Shown here in pieces: positions 20,111 to 29,289 of a DNA stretch of 51,967 nucleotides. The number at the start of each line of letters is the position of its first letter. The stretch's first letter is position 1. The translations under genes and the position numbers were made by a program. Below the pieces are notes generated by a model, which ran no database searches, had not been told where the DNA came from, and saw only the letters and a program-made list of their open reading frames with translations. Source of the stretch: Fusibacter paucivorans (GTDB lineage Bacteria; Bacillota; Clostridia; Peptostreptococcales; Acidaminobacteraceae). Where the stretch lies: NCBI RefSeq assembly GCF_018390735.1, contig NZ_JAHBCL010000017.1:50384-102350 (forward strand). Reading direction: 5' to 3'.

Positions 20111-20137
20111 ATTATATCATTTTACACAGATGTGCAA
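20111..20137 (-). promoter_or_regulatory. Promoter candidate for the dnaD-dnaI pair
   Basis: On the minus strand, -35 TTGCAC (20137-20132), a 15-base spacer and -10 TATAAT (20116-20111). The spacer is short. The 382-base gap 20055-20436 holds only this and plus-strand promoter elements; no gene was seen there. Confidence 0.45.
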
Positions 20138-20372
20138 TGAAAAGAAAGAGTTAACAGAAATGTTTCAAAAACCGTCGGTTAGTCGGGACTTTTACCTCAG
20201 AAATGTGTTTTTTGAATATTTTCAAAAAATAATTGAATGACAGCAATTGGCATATAATGAGGATTAAGAAGATCACGAACGCTAAATCTGGTAGTTTTTG
20301 TCGACTAATGGCGGCAACTGTTTGAAAAGTCTGTCTGGTCAACATAATTTCATTTTCTTGAGATGATTCCTG

Positions 20373-20381
20373 TGGTATAAT
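20373..20381 (+). promoter_or_regulatory. Extended -10 promoter for the M23 peptidase gene
   Basis: TGGTATAAT at 20373-20381 is an extended -10 (TG, one base, TATAAT), ~55 bases before the ATG. A second TATAAT-like element lies near 20255. Confidence 0.5.
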
Positions 20382-20436
20382 GAGAATGGTATTTTTAGAG
20401 AGATAAGCACCGCAAATAGTAACCAAGGAGCTAAGA

Positions 20437-22041
20437 ATGGGGAGAAAGAATAGATCGACTCAGAACAAGGTCTATAAGCGTCATGCTCAAAAAGTGTATG
20501 TAAAAGGGGATGCGAAGTCATCGCGATGGGACAAGACAACAGATGTCTTTGCGAGAGTCATCGCAATGCTGTTCTATCCATTTTATCTTTTATACACGAA
20601 GATTTCAGGTCATCAAAAAATGTCGAAAAACAGTAACGTGTCAAGCAAGGCTTCGACTAAGCTATCTGTTTCGACTCTGATAGAAAAATTAAAAATGCGT
20701 TTAAGAACATTGGATTTTTCAGCTTTGAAAGCGCTTGATCGCGAGAAAATCAAAGCGATAACCAGTAAATATGCTTCTTTTCTAAACCATCATAAAGTGG
20801 TTGTTTCAGGTGTTATCGGCGTTATGGTCGTTGCATTAATCGGCGTTCAAGCACTTTCGAGCTTTAATGCAGTGGATGTTACTTCCGGCGAGATGTCTGA
20901 AGCGCATATGGTATCTGTGACAGAGGCAAAAACGTCAGATGCGGCACTGGAACCGCTAGAAGCGCTTCCAACGCTTCCGGATATTAGTTTTGCAGCTGTC
21001 AGAGCTTATGAAATCGTTGTCAATGATACAGTCCTTGCGAAGTTTAAATCAGAATCAGAATGTGATAATGTTTTAGATCAGCTGGTTTCAATGTATACAA
21101 CGGTTGGTGAAGAGGAGACATCAGAAATACTGGACTGGTATTACAGTGAAGATGTCAAGATCTTGCACGGTTTTGTACCATTAACTGATTTTGAAGGTTA
21201 TGATGATGTTGAAGCAATGCTTGCCTATATTGTCAAAGGTACAAAAGAAGAGCGGACGCATATCGTACAAAAAGGTGAAAACTATTGGGTAATCGCAGCC
21301 TATTACGGCATTCAGCCGTCAGACTTGGAAGCTGCGAATCCAAATGTTAAGCCTGAGGCACTTCAAATTGGCCAGGAGATCAGCTTGGTTGTACCGAAAC
21401 CAATGATTAGTGTTTGTACCGTAGAACGCGCAGAATACATTGATAATATTCCTTTTGAAGTTACTTATGAAGATACATCATCCCTTTATCGTGATGAAAC
21501 GAAAGTCAAAGTCAAAGGGATTGAAGGGGAACGCGAAGTTGTTGCCAATGTTACGAAACAAAACGGTCGAGAAATCGGACGTACTGTTTTAGAAGAAACC
21601 GTGTTATCAGAACCGACGACGAAAGTCGTCTACAAGGGTACCAAAGAGCCGCCGCCTCGTATGGGGACGGGAACACTTAAAAGGCCCGCTTCACGCGGTT
21701 CTGTTACTTCCGAGTTCGGATGGCGATGGGGTGCACGTCATGAGGGCATTGACATTGGCTTGCCGGTTGGTTCTGATGTCAAAGCGGCAGACGGCGGCGT
21801 CGTTACATTTGCAGGCTACAGTTCTTCATATGGTTATTATGTTATGATTGATCACGGCGGCAACATTAAGACAGTCTATGCGCATTGCAGCAAGTTGCTG
21901 GTGAGTAAAAATGATAAAGTCTATCAGGGACAGGTTATTGCGCGCAGTGGTAATACAGGACGCAGTACGGGACCGCATCTGCATTTCGAAGTTAGGGTAA
22001 ACGGTACACCGGTTAACCCTAGAAACTATGTTTCATTTTAA
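20437..22041 (+). CDS. Cell-wall endopeptidase: LysM, G5 and M23 domains
   Basis: 534 residues. A long basic cytoplasmic N-terminus (~120 residues), one membrane helix at ~126-145, a linker, LysM at ~273-316 (HIVQKGENYWVIAAYYGIQP), a G5 domain at ~317-395, and a C-terminal M23 (lysostaphin/LytM) metallopeptidase at ~424-530. Zinc ligands are visible in RHEGIDIG and HLHFEVRVNG. It would be anchored to the membrane, bind peptidoglycan through LysM and cut cross-bridges. AAGGAG precedes the ATG. It lies just before walR; M23 hydrolases are known WalRK targets, but no good WalR box was found upstream. Confidence 0.92.
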   Translation: MGRKNRSTQNKVYKRHAQKVYVKGDAKSSRWDKTTDVFARVIAMLFYPFYLLYTKISGHQKMSKNSNVSSKASTKLSVSTLIEKLKMRLRTLDFSALKALDREKIKAITSKYASFLNHHKVVVSGVIGVMVVALIGVQALSSFNAVDVTSGEMSEAHMVSVTEAKTSDAALEPLEALPTLPDISFAAVRAYEIVVNDTVLAKFKSESECDNVLDQLVSMYTTVGEEETSEILDWYYSEDVKILHGFVPLTDFEGYDDVEAMLAYIVKGTKEERTHIVQKGENYWVIAAYYGIQPSDLEAANPNVKPEALQIGQEISLVVPKPMISVCTVERAEYIDNIPFEVTYEDTSSLYRDETKVKVKGIEGEREVVANVTKQNGREIGRTVLEETVLSEPTTKVVYKGTKEPPPRMGTGTLKRPASRGSVTSEFGWRWGARHEGIDIGLPVGSDVKAADGGVVTFAGYSSSYGYYVMIDHGGNIKTVYAHCSKLLVSKNDKVYQGQVIARSGNTGRSTGPHLHFEVRVNGTPVNPRNYVSF

Positions 22042-22052
22042 TAATTGCCATT

Positions 22053-22085
22053 AAGTGCACTTCTCCATTGGAAGTGCACTTTTGT
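22053..22085 (+). terminator. Terminator after the M23 peptidase gene
   Basis: Eleven-base perfect stem AAGTGCACTTC (22053-22063) with GAAGTGCACTT (22071-22081), followed by TTTG. Confidence 0.8.
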
Positions 22086-22279
22086 TATGATTGAGAAAAG
22101 CTGGCTGAATAGCGTCATAGTGATGCTAAGCATAATTGTGGACAGATAAAACGGTAAAAGACATACTATGCAGCCTAACCATATGAGGCAATAAAAGGTG
22201 TTCTGAAAATGATAGCTTTTCTCCCGATAAAGAATAGGATATAATGTTAAAAGAGTAAACGAGTATGAGGAGGTTTCGA

Positions 22280-22972
22280 ATGAATAAGAAGATTCTTGTT
22301 GTTGACGATGAAAAACCGATTTCAGATATTATAAAATTTAATTTAAGCAAGGAAGGTTATGAGATTGACACGGCTTTCGACGGCGATGAGGCGCTAAAAC
22401 GCGTCTATCAATTTCAGCCTGATTTAGTGCTTCTGGACGTTATGCTGCCGAAGCTCGATGGTTTTCAAGTATGCAAGCGGATTCGCGAGAGCTTCAACAT
22501 GCCGATTATCATGTTGACGGCAAAAGAAGAGGAAGTTGATAAAGTCTTGGGATTCGAGCTGGGTGCAGATGATTATATCACCAAGCCTTTTGGCATGCGG
22601 GAACTGATTGCAAGGGTAAAGGCTAATTTAAGACGTGTTGAGTTGACTGATCTCGGTGTCGGTGACAACAATAACATCGTCACTGGCAGTCTTTCAATTG
22701 ATTTGGATCGCTATGAAGTAAAATGTGAAGAAGAAGTGATTGAATTAACACTGAGAGAATTTGAACTCCTGAAATTTTTAGCGACGCAAGCCAATCAGAT
22801 TTTTACACGTGAGCAGCTTTTGAAAGATGTTTGGGGTTATGAATACTTTGGTGATATCAGAACAGTAGACGTTACGGTTAGGCGCTTGCGTGAAAAGATT
22901 GAAAGTGATTCCAGTAATCCGGCTTATATTATGACAAAGCGTGGTGTCGGTTATTATTTTAAAAAGAACTGA
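22280..22972 (+). CDS. walR: WalR (YycF) response regulator
   Basis: Master regulator of cell-wall homeostasis in Bacillota. About 230 residues from the ATG at 22280, chosen for the GAGGAGG site; an upstream ATG at 22265 precedes that site. Receiver domain with phosphoacceptor Asp53 in LVLLDVMLPKLDG, MLTAKEEEVDKVLGFELGADDYITKPF and an OmpR winged helix ending in VWGYEYFGDIRTVDVTVRRLREK and KRGVGYYF. A TATAAT at 22240-22245 is the likely -10. Its identity is supported by walK and the yycH/yycI/walJ set downstream. Confidence 0.96.
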   Translation: MNKKILVVDDEKPISDIIKFNLSKEGYEIDTAFDGDEALKRVYQFQPDLVLLDVMLPKLDGFQVCKRIRESFNMPIIMLTAKEEEVDKVLGFELGADDYITKPFGMRELIARVKANLRRVELTDLGVGDNNNIVTGSLSIDLDRYEVKCEEEVIELTLREFELLKFLATQANQIFTREQLLKDVWGYEYFGDIRTVDVTVRRLREKIESDSSNPAYIMTKRGVGYYFKKN

Positions 22973-23169
22973 TAAGAGGCTTTATAACATATGGGCATAG
23001 GGCGCTGAGATGTCGGCGCTTTTTGTTTTCCCGTTACACGGCGTTGCAAGTATTTTGATCGCTTATTTTTCATCAATCTCTGTATTTAGCCCATTTTAGT
23101 TTATACGATCTCAATATTAATTTATAAGATTTCAATACTATTTCAAAATTAGCTTATATTCGTTTAGAG

Positions 23170-23198
23170 TTGACATAAATTTATTTGATGTCTATTGA
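23170..23198 (+). promoter_or_regulatory. Promoter candidate for walK
   Basis: Perfect -35 TTGACA (23170-23175), a 17-base spacer and a weak -10 TATTGA (23193-23198). It sits in the 263-base gap between walR and walK, longer than usual for this pair, so walK may have its own promoter. Confidence 0.45.
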
Positions 23199-23235
23199 AG
23201 GGTGAATGCTTTTTAACGCATTCATTGAGGGACTT

Positions 23236-25020
23236 ATGTTTAAGAGTATTCGTTCAAGATTCACAATGATATACTTTCTATTGATTTTTATTGCCATGAT
23301 TATTGCCGGCGTTTTTATCATTCGTTCTTTTGAGGATTACAATCTCAATGTCGCCTCAGAGCGACTGGATGATATCGCCCAGATTATGTTGACAGAATTG
23401 GCAAAGATTCAGGATGGTGACCTAATTGCCAACAAAAATGTGATTCAGGCATCTATTGATAACCATGCTGATATCGGTCTCCGAGAGGAAATTTACGTTA
23501 TTGAGCAGTCAACGCAGCAAATTGTCGCTTCCAGTGCCGAAGTAGGTGGTCGTGCTGTCTCAGATATATTGAGTGATGCATTGGTGGTCGAAGGCTTACT
23601 TGGGAACGTAATGGAAAAGAATATTCAGATCAGCGATTCGGTGCGGACGAAGGATAAAGTGTATCCGATTATTGATGATGATCAGCTGCGCGGCATTATT
23701 TATTTGCGTTACGATTTAAAAGATATCTACAGCAGTTTGAGCACGACGCGGCGCATCATTTTGCAGGCTATCCTGACGTCGCTTTGTGTGACAATCGTCA
23801 TCAGCTACTTTCTCTCAAAGAGCATTACCGATCCAATCAATGAAATAACGGCGAAAGCATCTAAACTGGCAGAAGGTGATTTTAGTCAAATGGTTGAAGT
23901 GCGTTCAGAGGATGAAATTGGCGAATTATCCAAGACGTTCAACTTTCTGTCTACAGCACTAAAAGCCAGTATCAGTGAAATATCCAGTGAAAAGAGCAAG
24001 CTCGAGGCCATTATTGAATACATGGAAGATGGGCTCGTGGCGATCAACGCCGAGGGTGAAATTATTCATAATAATCCAAAGGCACTGGCGTTGTTTGGTG
24101 TCGAAGCCATTGAAAATGAAGATATCGTCGGTGATTTGTTATCAGTTTACAGTTCCGGACGGCTTTCAGAAGATATTGGGACGAAGAATATCACTTACCG
24201 GGATAAGATTTTGAAAGTGAATTTTGCACCTTATTTAGACGATTCATTACAGAAGGCAGGCGCTGTATTCGTTTTGACGGATATTACAGAAGAAGAACGC
24301 CTCGAGAATATGCGGCGAGAGTTTGTTGCGAATGTCTCACATGAACTAAAAACGCCGCTGACGAGTATTAAGAGCTATACTGAGACCATCTTAGAAGGCA
24401 TGGTCGATGACCCTGAAACTGAGAAGACATTTTTGGAAGTCGTCAACTCAGAAGCAGACCGCATGTCGCGATTAGTACGGGATTTACTGGAGTTGACGAG
24501 TTTTGATTCTGCTTCGGTCAAGCTCAAGTACGCACAGCATAATATCAACCGACTGATCTCAAACTGTATTCTTAAGGTTAAAGTCACGGCTGATCAGAAG
24601 CGGCAGGCTATTGTGAAAAGACTCGTAGATGAGCCGATTTCAGCGGAATTTGATTATGATAAAATTGAGCAGCTCGTGTTGAATATACTTTCTAATGCCA
24701 TTAAATATTCCGGTGAGGAAGGCATTATTGAAATTGATCTTAAATCATATGAGAAAACCTTTGATCTTGTGATAAAGGACAATGGCATTGGAATACCCGA
24801 AGAGGACATGAACCGTATCTTTGAGCGATTTTACAGAGTTGATAAAGCGCGTTCTAGGATGCTCGGCGGGACGGGGCTGGGACTCTCCATTGCCAAGGAA
24901 ATTGCAGAGGCGCACGGTGGGGCGATCGGTATACAATCGGTTTATGGACACGGTACGGTCGTCACCATAAACCTCCCCTATACCCAAGGGGTTGGAAACA
25001 GCGAAACTAACGTCGTTTAG
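23236..25020 (+). CDS. walK: WalK (YycG) sensor histidine kinase
   Basis: Membrane kinase partner of WalR. 594 residues from the ATG at 23236 (TGAGGGA upstream). Membrane helix ~12-32, extracytoplasmic sensor ~33-165, second helix ~168-190, HAMP, a PAS domain (~250-350), HisKA with His369 in NVSHELKTPLTSIKSYTE, and HATPase with NAIKYS, DNGIGIP and GGTGLGLSIAKEI. The signature FERFYRVDKARSR is typical of this family. The intracellular zinc-binding PAS seen in some WalK proteins cannot be confirmed here. Confidence 0.95.
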   Translation: MFKSIRSRFTMIYFLLIFIAMIIAGVFIIRSFEDYNLNVASERLDDIAQIMLTELAKIQDGDLIANKNVIQASIDNHADIGLREEIYVIEQSTQQIVASSAEVGGRAVSDILSDALVVEGLLGNVMEKNIQISDSVRTKDKVYPIIDDDQLRGIIYLRYDLKDIYSSLSTTRRIILQAILTSLCVTIVISYFLSKSITDPINEITAKASKLAEGDFSQMVEVRSEDEIGELSKTFNFLSTALKASISEISSEKSKLEAIIEYMEDGLVAINAEGEIIHNNPKALALFGVEAIENEDIVGDLLSVYSSGRLSEDIGTKNITYRDKILKVNFAPYLDDSLQKAGAVFVLTDITEEERLENMRREFVANVSHELKTPLTSIKSYTETILEGMVDDPETEKTFLEVVNSEADRMSRLVRDLLELTSFDSASVKLKYAQHNINRLISNCILKVKVTADQKRQAIVKRLVDEPISAEFDYDKIEQLVLNILSNAIKYSGEEGIIEIDLKSYEKTFDLVIKDNGIGIPEEDMNRIFERFYRVDKARSRMLGGTGLGLSIAKEIAEAHGGAIGIQSVYGHGTVVTINLPYTQGVGNSETNVV

Positions 25021-25082
25021 CAGTGTGTAAAACAGCTTGGAATCTACTGATTGCAACAAGTGTAATGTCATCTTAAATCTGT

Positions 25083-25115
25083 TGTAACGCGATTGTAACA
25101 ATCATGCCGTATAAT
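25083..25115 (+). promoter_or_regulatory. WalR-type box and promoter upstream of the 25155 operon
   Basis: Direct repeat TGTAAC (25083-25088), five bases, TGTAAC (25094-25099). This matches the published WalR consensus TGTWAH-N5-TGTWAH exactly. The -10 TATAAT follows at 25110-25115 and no good -35 is present, the layout of an activator-dependent promoter. Confidence 0.65.
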
Positions 25116-25154
25116 GAAATAGTGTAAAATTATTCGTGTATTCGGAGGCGTTCA

Positions 25155-25997
25155 ATGTTGTTGAAAAAGTGTTTATTTATGATATTAACAGGGGTCATCA
25201 TGCTAGCGGCATCCATCAGCATGGCGAATGTTGACAGCGGTGAATATACTTCGGTATTGTCACCGGATGAGATTATTATTGCAGAACCTGTAACGGATCA
25301 TGTATTCAACGACAAGGATTTATATATTACCATTAACATTATTGACGCCGACTTTTTTTCAAAACTAATGGATAATCCACTGACAATATCGTTGGTAAAA
25401 CTTGAAGATACATTGCCGTTCGCTGATGATCTCGGTGAAGACTTACGCGTTCCGGTCGTGAAACTGTCATCCGGTGCTGCCATGGAGTGGCTTTCAACAG
25501 CTGGGCTAACGGAAGAAGAGTATGTCCGAACTGATGATAAGTATACTGCTGAGACACAAATTATCAACCAGTATTTTCAACAGCTCGAAATCATAAACAC
25601 GCTGAATACGCAGATCAATGCGGCTGTTAGCAAGTATCGATTTAACGCTGTCGATGATTTTGATATGGATACCGCTGAAGTATCCGCGGATGTTAAAGAA
25701 GCGTACCAGACATATATTCAGCATTTAAGTGCGCTTGCCGAGCAAAAACGCGCCTTTTCAGAAATTCAGCGAAAATATCTAAAACTGTTTGAAGTGATTT
25801 GTTTAAAGGATACGATTAATTCGCCGAGTTACTTAAAAGATGTTGGGATGTTGGATGAAGGCGATTACCGCATTCGCATTTTTGATGCATCGAAGACGGT
25901 GATCAAGGAGCTTGATTTTCAAGTGCTCGCAAGAGACAAAGCCATTAATGACATGATTGCCGATCCGATATCGGTAGAAGATAAAGCGAAAAATTAA
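25155..25997 (+). CDS. Exported protein of unknown function inside the wal locus
   Basis: 280 residues; I do not recognise the family. Residues 1-24 form a signal peptide or N-terminal anchor (LKKC then a hydrophobic stretch ending near SMA). The mature part is acidic, with a helical, coiled-coil-prone middle (~135-215) and a C-terminal segment GDYRIRIFDASKTVIKELDFQVL that looks like a beta-strand module. GGAGGCG precedes the ATG. It stands between walK and yycH, directly behind a WalR-like box. An extracytoplasmic role in WalK signalling or wall turnover is a reasonable guess only. Confidence 0.75.
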   Translation: MLLKKCLFMILTGVIMLAASISMANVDSGEYTSVLSPDEIIIAEPVTDHVFNDKDLYITINIIDADFFSKLMDNPLTISLVKLEDTLPFADDLGEDLRVPVVKLSSGAAMEWLSTAGLTEEEYVRTDDKYTAETQIINQYFQQLEIINTLNTQINAAVSKYRFNAVDDFDMDTAEVSADVKEAYQTYIQHLSALAEQKRAFSEIQRKYLKLFEVICLKDTINSPSYLKDVGMLDEGDYRIRIFDASKTVIKELDFQVLARDKAINDMIADPISVEDKAKN

Positions 25998-26011
25998 GAG
26001 GGATACGTCAG

Positions 26012-27454
26012 ATGACATCGTTAAAAGAAACGATTAAGTCCATAATGCTGGTGAGTTTAGTGATCGCAGCAGTGGTGCTCAGTCGACTGGTTCTTTTAGA
26101 TGGTCAGACACGCGTGCTCGAAACGGTTAACGTGATTGAGACGTCGTCTGTCAATGTTGCAAAATATATCAACCCCCAAAGTTATTATGTTAGCTTTGGG
26201 GGTCTATCATATACAAAGGTATATGATACAGAGATGCAGCAAAAGATCTGGGATGCACTGAGACCGATTGTTACAGATGGTTTGGTAAATTATGAAGGTG
26301 TTGAAGTCATTGAAATGACGGATTACATTGAAGCCTTTGCCGACAAGAGTATTTTGCTTCGCTTTACCATTGACTTAAACTGTGCAGAATGGCTGCCGCT
26401 TTATGACAGTGAGATTGAGGTTCCCTCTGCTGTCAGCAAGTGGGTGCCGTATGAAATTCTGATGCGCAGTGATTTGCCAAATAGCCTTTTCGTATATGAT
26501 CGAGACGAAGAGGCTTATTATCGTGTGGCAATAAAGGGTACAGAAGCAGAAAACAGCGTTTCTGAACTGGTGGATACGATGATGGCGAGTGATTTTGTTG
26601 AATACCGAAAAATCAGTGACCGTTTTAGTTTGGCAAGTACTGTGCCGGATAGTCTGTCGCGCTATAATTACGAACTTTTGCCTTATCAGTATACCCATTT
26701 GACACAAGGCGTTAAAGTAATGAATGAAGTGTCCACAGACGCGGAAGCATTTGATGCTTCAGTGGCGTCGATCGCCAATGAGGTGTTTGGAAATCGACTG
26801 GATTTTGTAAAACGCTTAGAAGACGTCAACGGTTCAATTGTATTGATGTACGGTTATGGCGACAAGGCGTTAACGGTTGCACAAAATGGCGATATCATTA
26901 TGAATCAGAAATTCAACAGCTCACTTGCGCACGAAATGGGTTTTCGACAGAGTTTGGCGATCGGCATTGGCGGTATGGAACAGTTCGGCGAATTGCCCCA
27001 AGGTGTTCAGTTGGACAGTGTTGTCACTGTGGATGAAGATTATACGAAGTATCGCTTCAACTTTTCATATAAGCTGGATGACACAGTGGTTTCAGCGCAG
27101 TCAGGCGGCATTCAAGTTACCGTTAAAGGCGGACAGGTTATTGCCATTGAAAAAAATGTTAAACAGATGATGTCTCGGGTTTATACGAGCTTGGATCAAA
27201 TGTATTCGATTGATAACTGTATTACACAAAACTATCTTGAAGTCAGCCTTTATTATTTGCAGGACAACGATATTTATGATGCCACGCTAAACAGCATACA
27301 ATATTATTTTCCCATTAGAAGTGACATTGAGCGCATTGAAAGACAGTATTATCAGCAGGATATGACGATGATTCCAATTTGGCGCGTCGTCATCAGCGGC
27401 AGGACGTATTTATTCAATGCCTATACGGGAGCGCTCATTGAGAATTATCGTTAA
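26012..27454 (+). CDS. yycH: YycH-like regulator of WalK
   Basis: 480 residues. One N-terminal membrane helix (~10-28) and a large extracytoplasmic part. The length, topology, ending (WRVVISGRTYLFNAYTGALIENYR) and position before a YycI-like gene match YycH, which with YycI modulates WalK activity through membrane-helix contacts. Sequence conservation in this family is low, so position carries weight in the call. GAGGGATACG precedes the ATG, 15 bases after the upstream gene. Confidence 0.85.
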   Translation: MTSLKETIKSIMLVSLVIAAVVLSRLVLLDGQTRVLETVNVIETSSVNVAKYINPQSYYVSFGGLSYTKVYDTEMQQKIWDALRPIVTDGLVNYEGVEVIEMTDYIEAFADKSILLRFTIDLNCAEWLPLYDSEIEVPSAVSKWVPYEILMRSDLPNSLFVYDRDEEAYYRVAIKGTEAENSVSELVDTMMASDFVEYRKISDRFSLASTVPDSLSRYNYELLPYQYTHLTQGVKVMNEVSTDAEAFDASVASIANEVFGNRLDFVKRLEDVNGSIVLMYGYGDKALTVAQNGDIIMNQKFNSSLAHEMGFRQSLAIGIGGMEQFGELPQGVQLDSVVTVDEDYTKYRFNFSYKLDDTVVSAQSGGIQVTVKGGQVIAIEKNVKQMMSRVYTSLDQMYSIDNCITQNYLEVSLYYLQDNDIYDATLNSIQYYFPIRSDIERIERQYYQQDMTMIPIWRVVISGRTYLFNAYTGALIENYR

Positions 27455-27543
27455 CGGGCGTGATTGACATTAGGAACGTGCAGGTTTATTAGATGCTTAT
27501 TATGGACGAGAATTATTAATGATGTAAAAGGTGATGTGACGCT

Positions 27544-28392
27544 ATGGATTGGTCGAGGATCAAGACAATTTTAATATTGGTATTGCTGATTACAAATGTG
27601 TTGCTCGGCGCAACTTACGTGCAGAGCAAGCTGGCCTTTGAAAGAGAAAGAGAAGAGCAGCTTGATCGCGTTGTAGCGCTTTATGAGCAAAATGATATTG
27701 GTCTTGACGGTGTAGAACTCGATTTTCCAGATAAACTCGATTCCATAGCCGTTTCGTTTGAAAGCCATACAGAGGCGGATGTTCAGAAGTTCTTGGGTGA
27801 TGATTATGAAACCAATAATAATCAGTATACGAAAGGGAATTCCCGCATCGTACTCAGTGAGATGTCACTCTATTATGAACTTCGGGAAATTCCGGACGAA
27901 GTGTATGATCAAGGGCTTCCAAGTGAAGTCATTGAAGATGCGGCAGCGCGTACGAAACTTTCAAAGATGGCAGACGAGACGATATCGGATTTGGGCTATG
28001 CAGCGGATTACAGTATCTCAGGGTATTTTCAGCGCGATGAATACCGCATTGTCAATGCCAAACAAGTTTACCAAGGGTATGTCATGGATGACGCACTGAT
28101 GACGTTTATCTACTATCGTGATTCGCTGGTGGCATTTCGAAGAACATGGCTTCATATTAATACCGACCATTCTACAAATAAATATGATATAATTTCTGTA
28201 GATCGAGCGCTTTACGTCACGCTGTCAAAGCTGGATGAAGGCGATGAAATCACTGAAATAGGCATTAGCTACAAACTGAATGACAGCGGTGCCGTCGTCA
28301 GCAACCTGATTGCAGGTGAAGCGATGCCGTTTTATCGCATTGCGGTTTCAGATGGCAATACGTATTACGTTAGGGCTATTTCAGAAAATTGA
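27544..28392 (+). CDS. yycI: YycI-like regulator of WalK
   Basis: 282 residues. The opening MDWSRIKTILILVLLITNVLL is the typical YycI start: a short cytoplasmic tail and one membrane helix (~8-25). The rest is extracytoplasmic and ends in a PepSY-like beta region (IGISYKLND and PFYRIAVSDGNTYYVRA). AAAGGTGATG precedes the ATG. It acts with YycH on WalK at the membrane. Confidence 0.88.
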   Translation: MDWSRIKTILILVLLITNVLLGATYVQSKLAFEREREEQLDRVVALYEQNDIGLDGVELDFPDKLDSIAVSFESHTEADVQKFLGDDYETNNNQYTKGNSRIVLSEMSLYYELREIPDEVYDQGLPSEVIEDAAARTKLSKMADETISDLGYAADYSISGYFQRDEYRIVNAKQVYQGYVMDDALMTFIYYRDSLVAFRRTWLHINTDHSTNKYDIISVDRALYVTLSKLDEGDEITEIGISYKLNDSGAVVSNLIAGEAMPFYRIAVSDGNTYYVRAISEN

Positions 28393-28436
28393 TTTAAAGC
28401 GACGAAGAGAAGTCATCATAAATGAGAAGAGGAACT

Positions 28437-29240
28437 ATGGCATTAACATTTTGTTCTCTGGCGAGCGGAAGTTCAGGGAATTGTCAATATATTGCATCCG
28501 AGCGTACGAAATTACTCGTCGACGCTGGGATGAGCGGAAAATATATCAAAACGTCATTGCACAACTTGGATGTGGACATCAACGGAATCAATGGCATATT
28601 GCTGACACATGAGCACACAGATCACATTAGCGGTCTGGGTGTTTTAATGCGTCGGCATCAGATCCCACTGCATATTACAGCAAAGACGTGGGAGGCGGTT
28701 AAGCTTAAAATCGGCAATGTAAACAGTGAACTCCTTCGTATTTACGATACGATTGATATGCTGGAGATTGGTGATATTATCATTCAGTCGGCACGGATTT
28801 CACATGATGCCGTTGACCCGCTCTGCTACGCCTTTATGAATGCGGGCTCCAAAGTAGCTATTGCAACAGACCTCGGCATGCTGAACGATGAGGTCGTTTC
28901 GAAGTTCAAAGACAGCGATTTGATGATGATCGAATCGAATCACGATATAGAAATGCTGAAAATGGGTAGTTACCCAATGTACTTAAAGCGTCGGATATTA
29001 AGTGAATACGGACATTTATCCAATGATGATGCCGGTTATTTTGCAAAGGAAATTATTGCTTACGGCAAGACAAAACATGTTTTACTCGCGCATCTCAGCA
29101 AGGAAAACAATGTGCCGGAACTGGCTTATGAGACGGTTCGGGGTATTTTAGAGTCGGCGCAAATTCGGATGGGGGTTGATGTCAATCTCGATTTAACTTA
29201 TCGAGATAAAGTTGGCAGATGCTACAAACTGGTGAAATAG
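28437..29240 (+). CDS. walJ: WalJ (YycJ) metallo-beta-lactamase fold hydrolase
   Basis: 267 residues from the ATG at 28437 (AGAGGAAC upstream); an ATG at 28422 adds five residues and lacks a site. The metal-binding motif THEHTDHISG, LASGSSGNC at the N-terminus and ATDLGMLND are conserved in YycJ. In Bacillus it is a 5' exonuclease-type enzyme linked to DNA repair and to coordination of wall growth with division. Last of the wal-cluster genes, in the usual order. Confidence 0.93.
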   Translation: MALTFCSLASGSSGNCQYIASERTKLLVDAGMSGKYIKTSLHNLDVDINGINGILLTHEHTDHISGLGVLMRRHQIPLHITAKTWEAVKLKIGNVNSELLRIYDTIDMLEIGDIIIQSARISHDAVDPLCYAFMNAGSKVAIATDLGMLNDEVVSKFKDSDLMMIESNHDIEMLKMGSYPMYLKRRILSEYGHLSNDDAGYFAKEIIAYGKTKHVLLAHLSKENNVPELAYETVRGILESAQIRMGVDVNLDLTYRDKVGRCYKLVK

Positions 29241-29289
29241 CGTGAAGCGGTTAATCGGTGAGTGAGTTGAAATTGAAATGGAGGGCACG

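Noticed and set aside
22973-23030. Terminator after walR with GGCGCT repeated before a T tract
   Set aside because: The GGCGCT words are direct, not inverted, and only a four-base GCGC pairing is possible.
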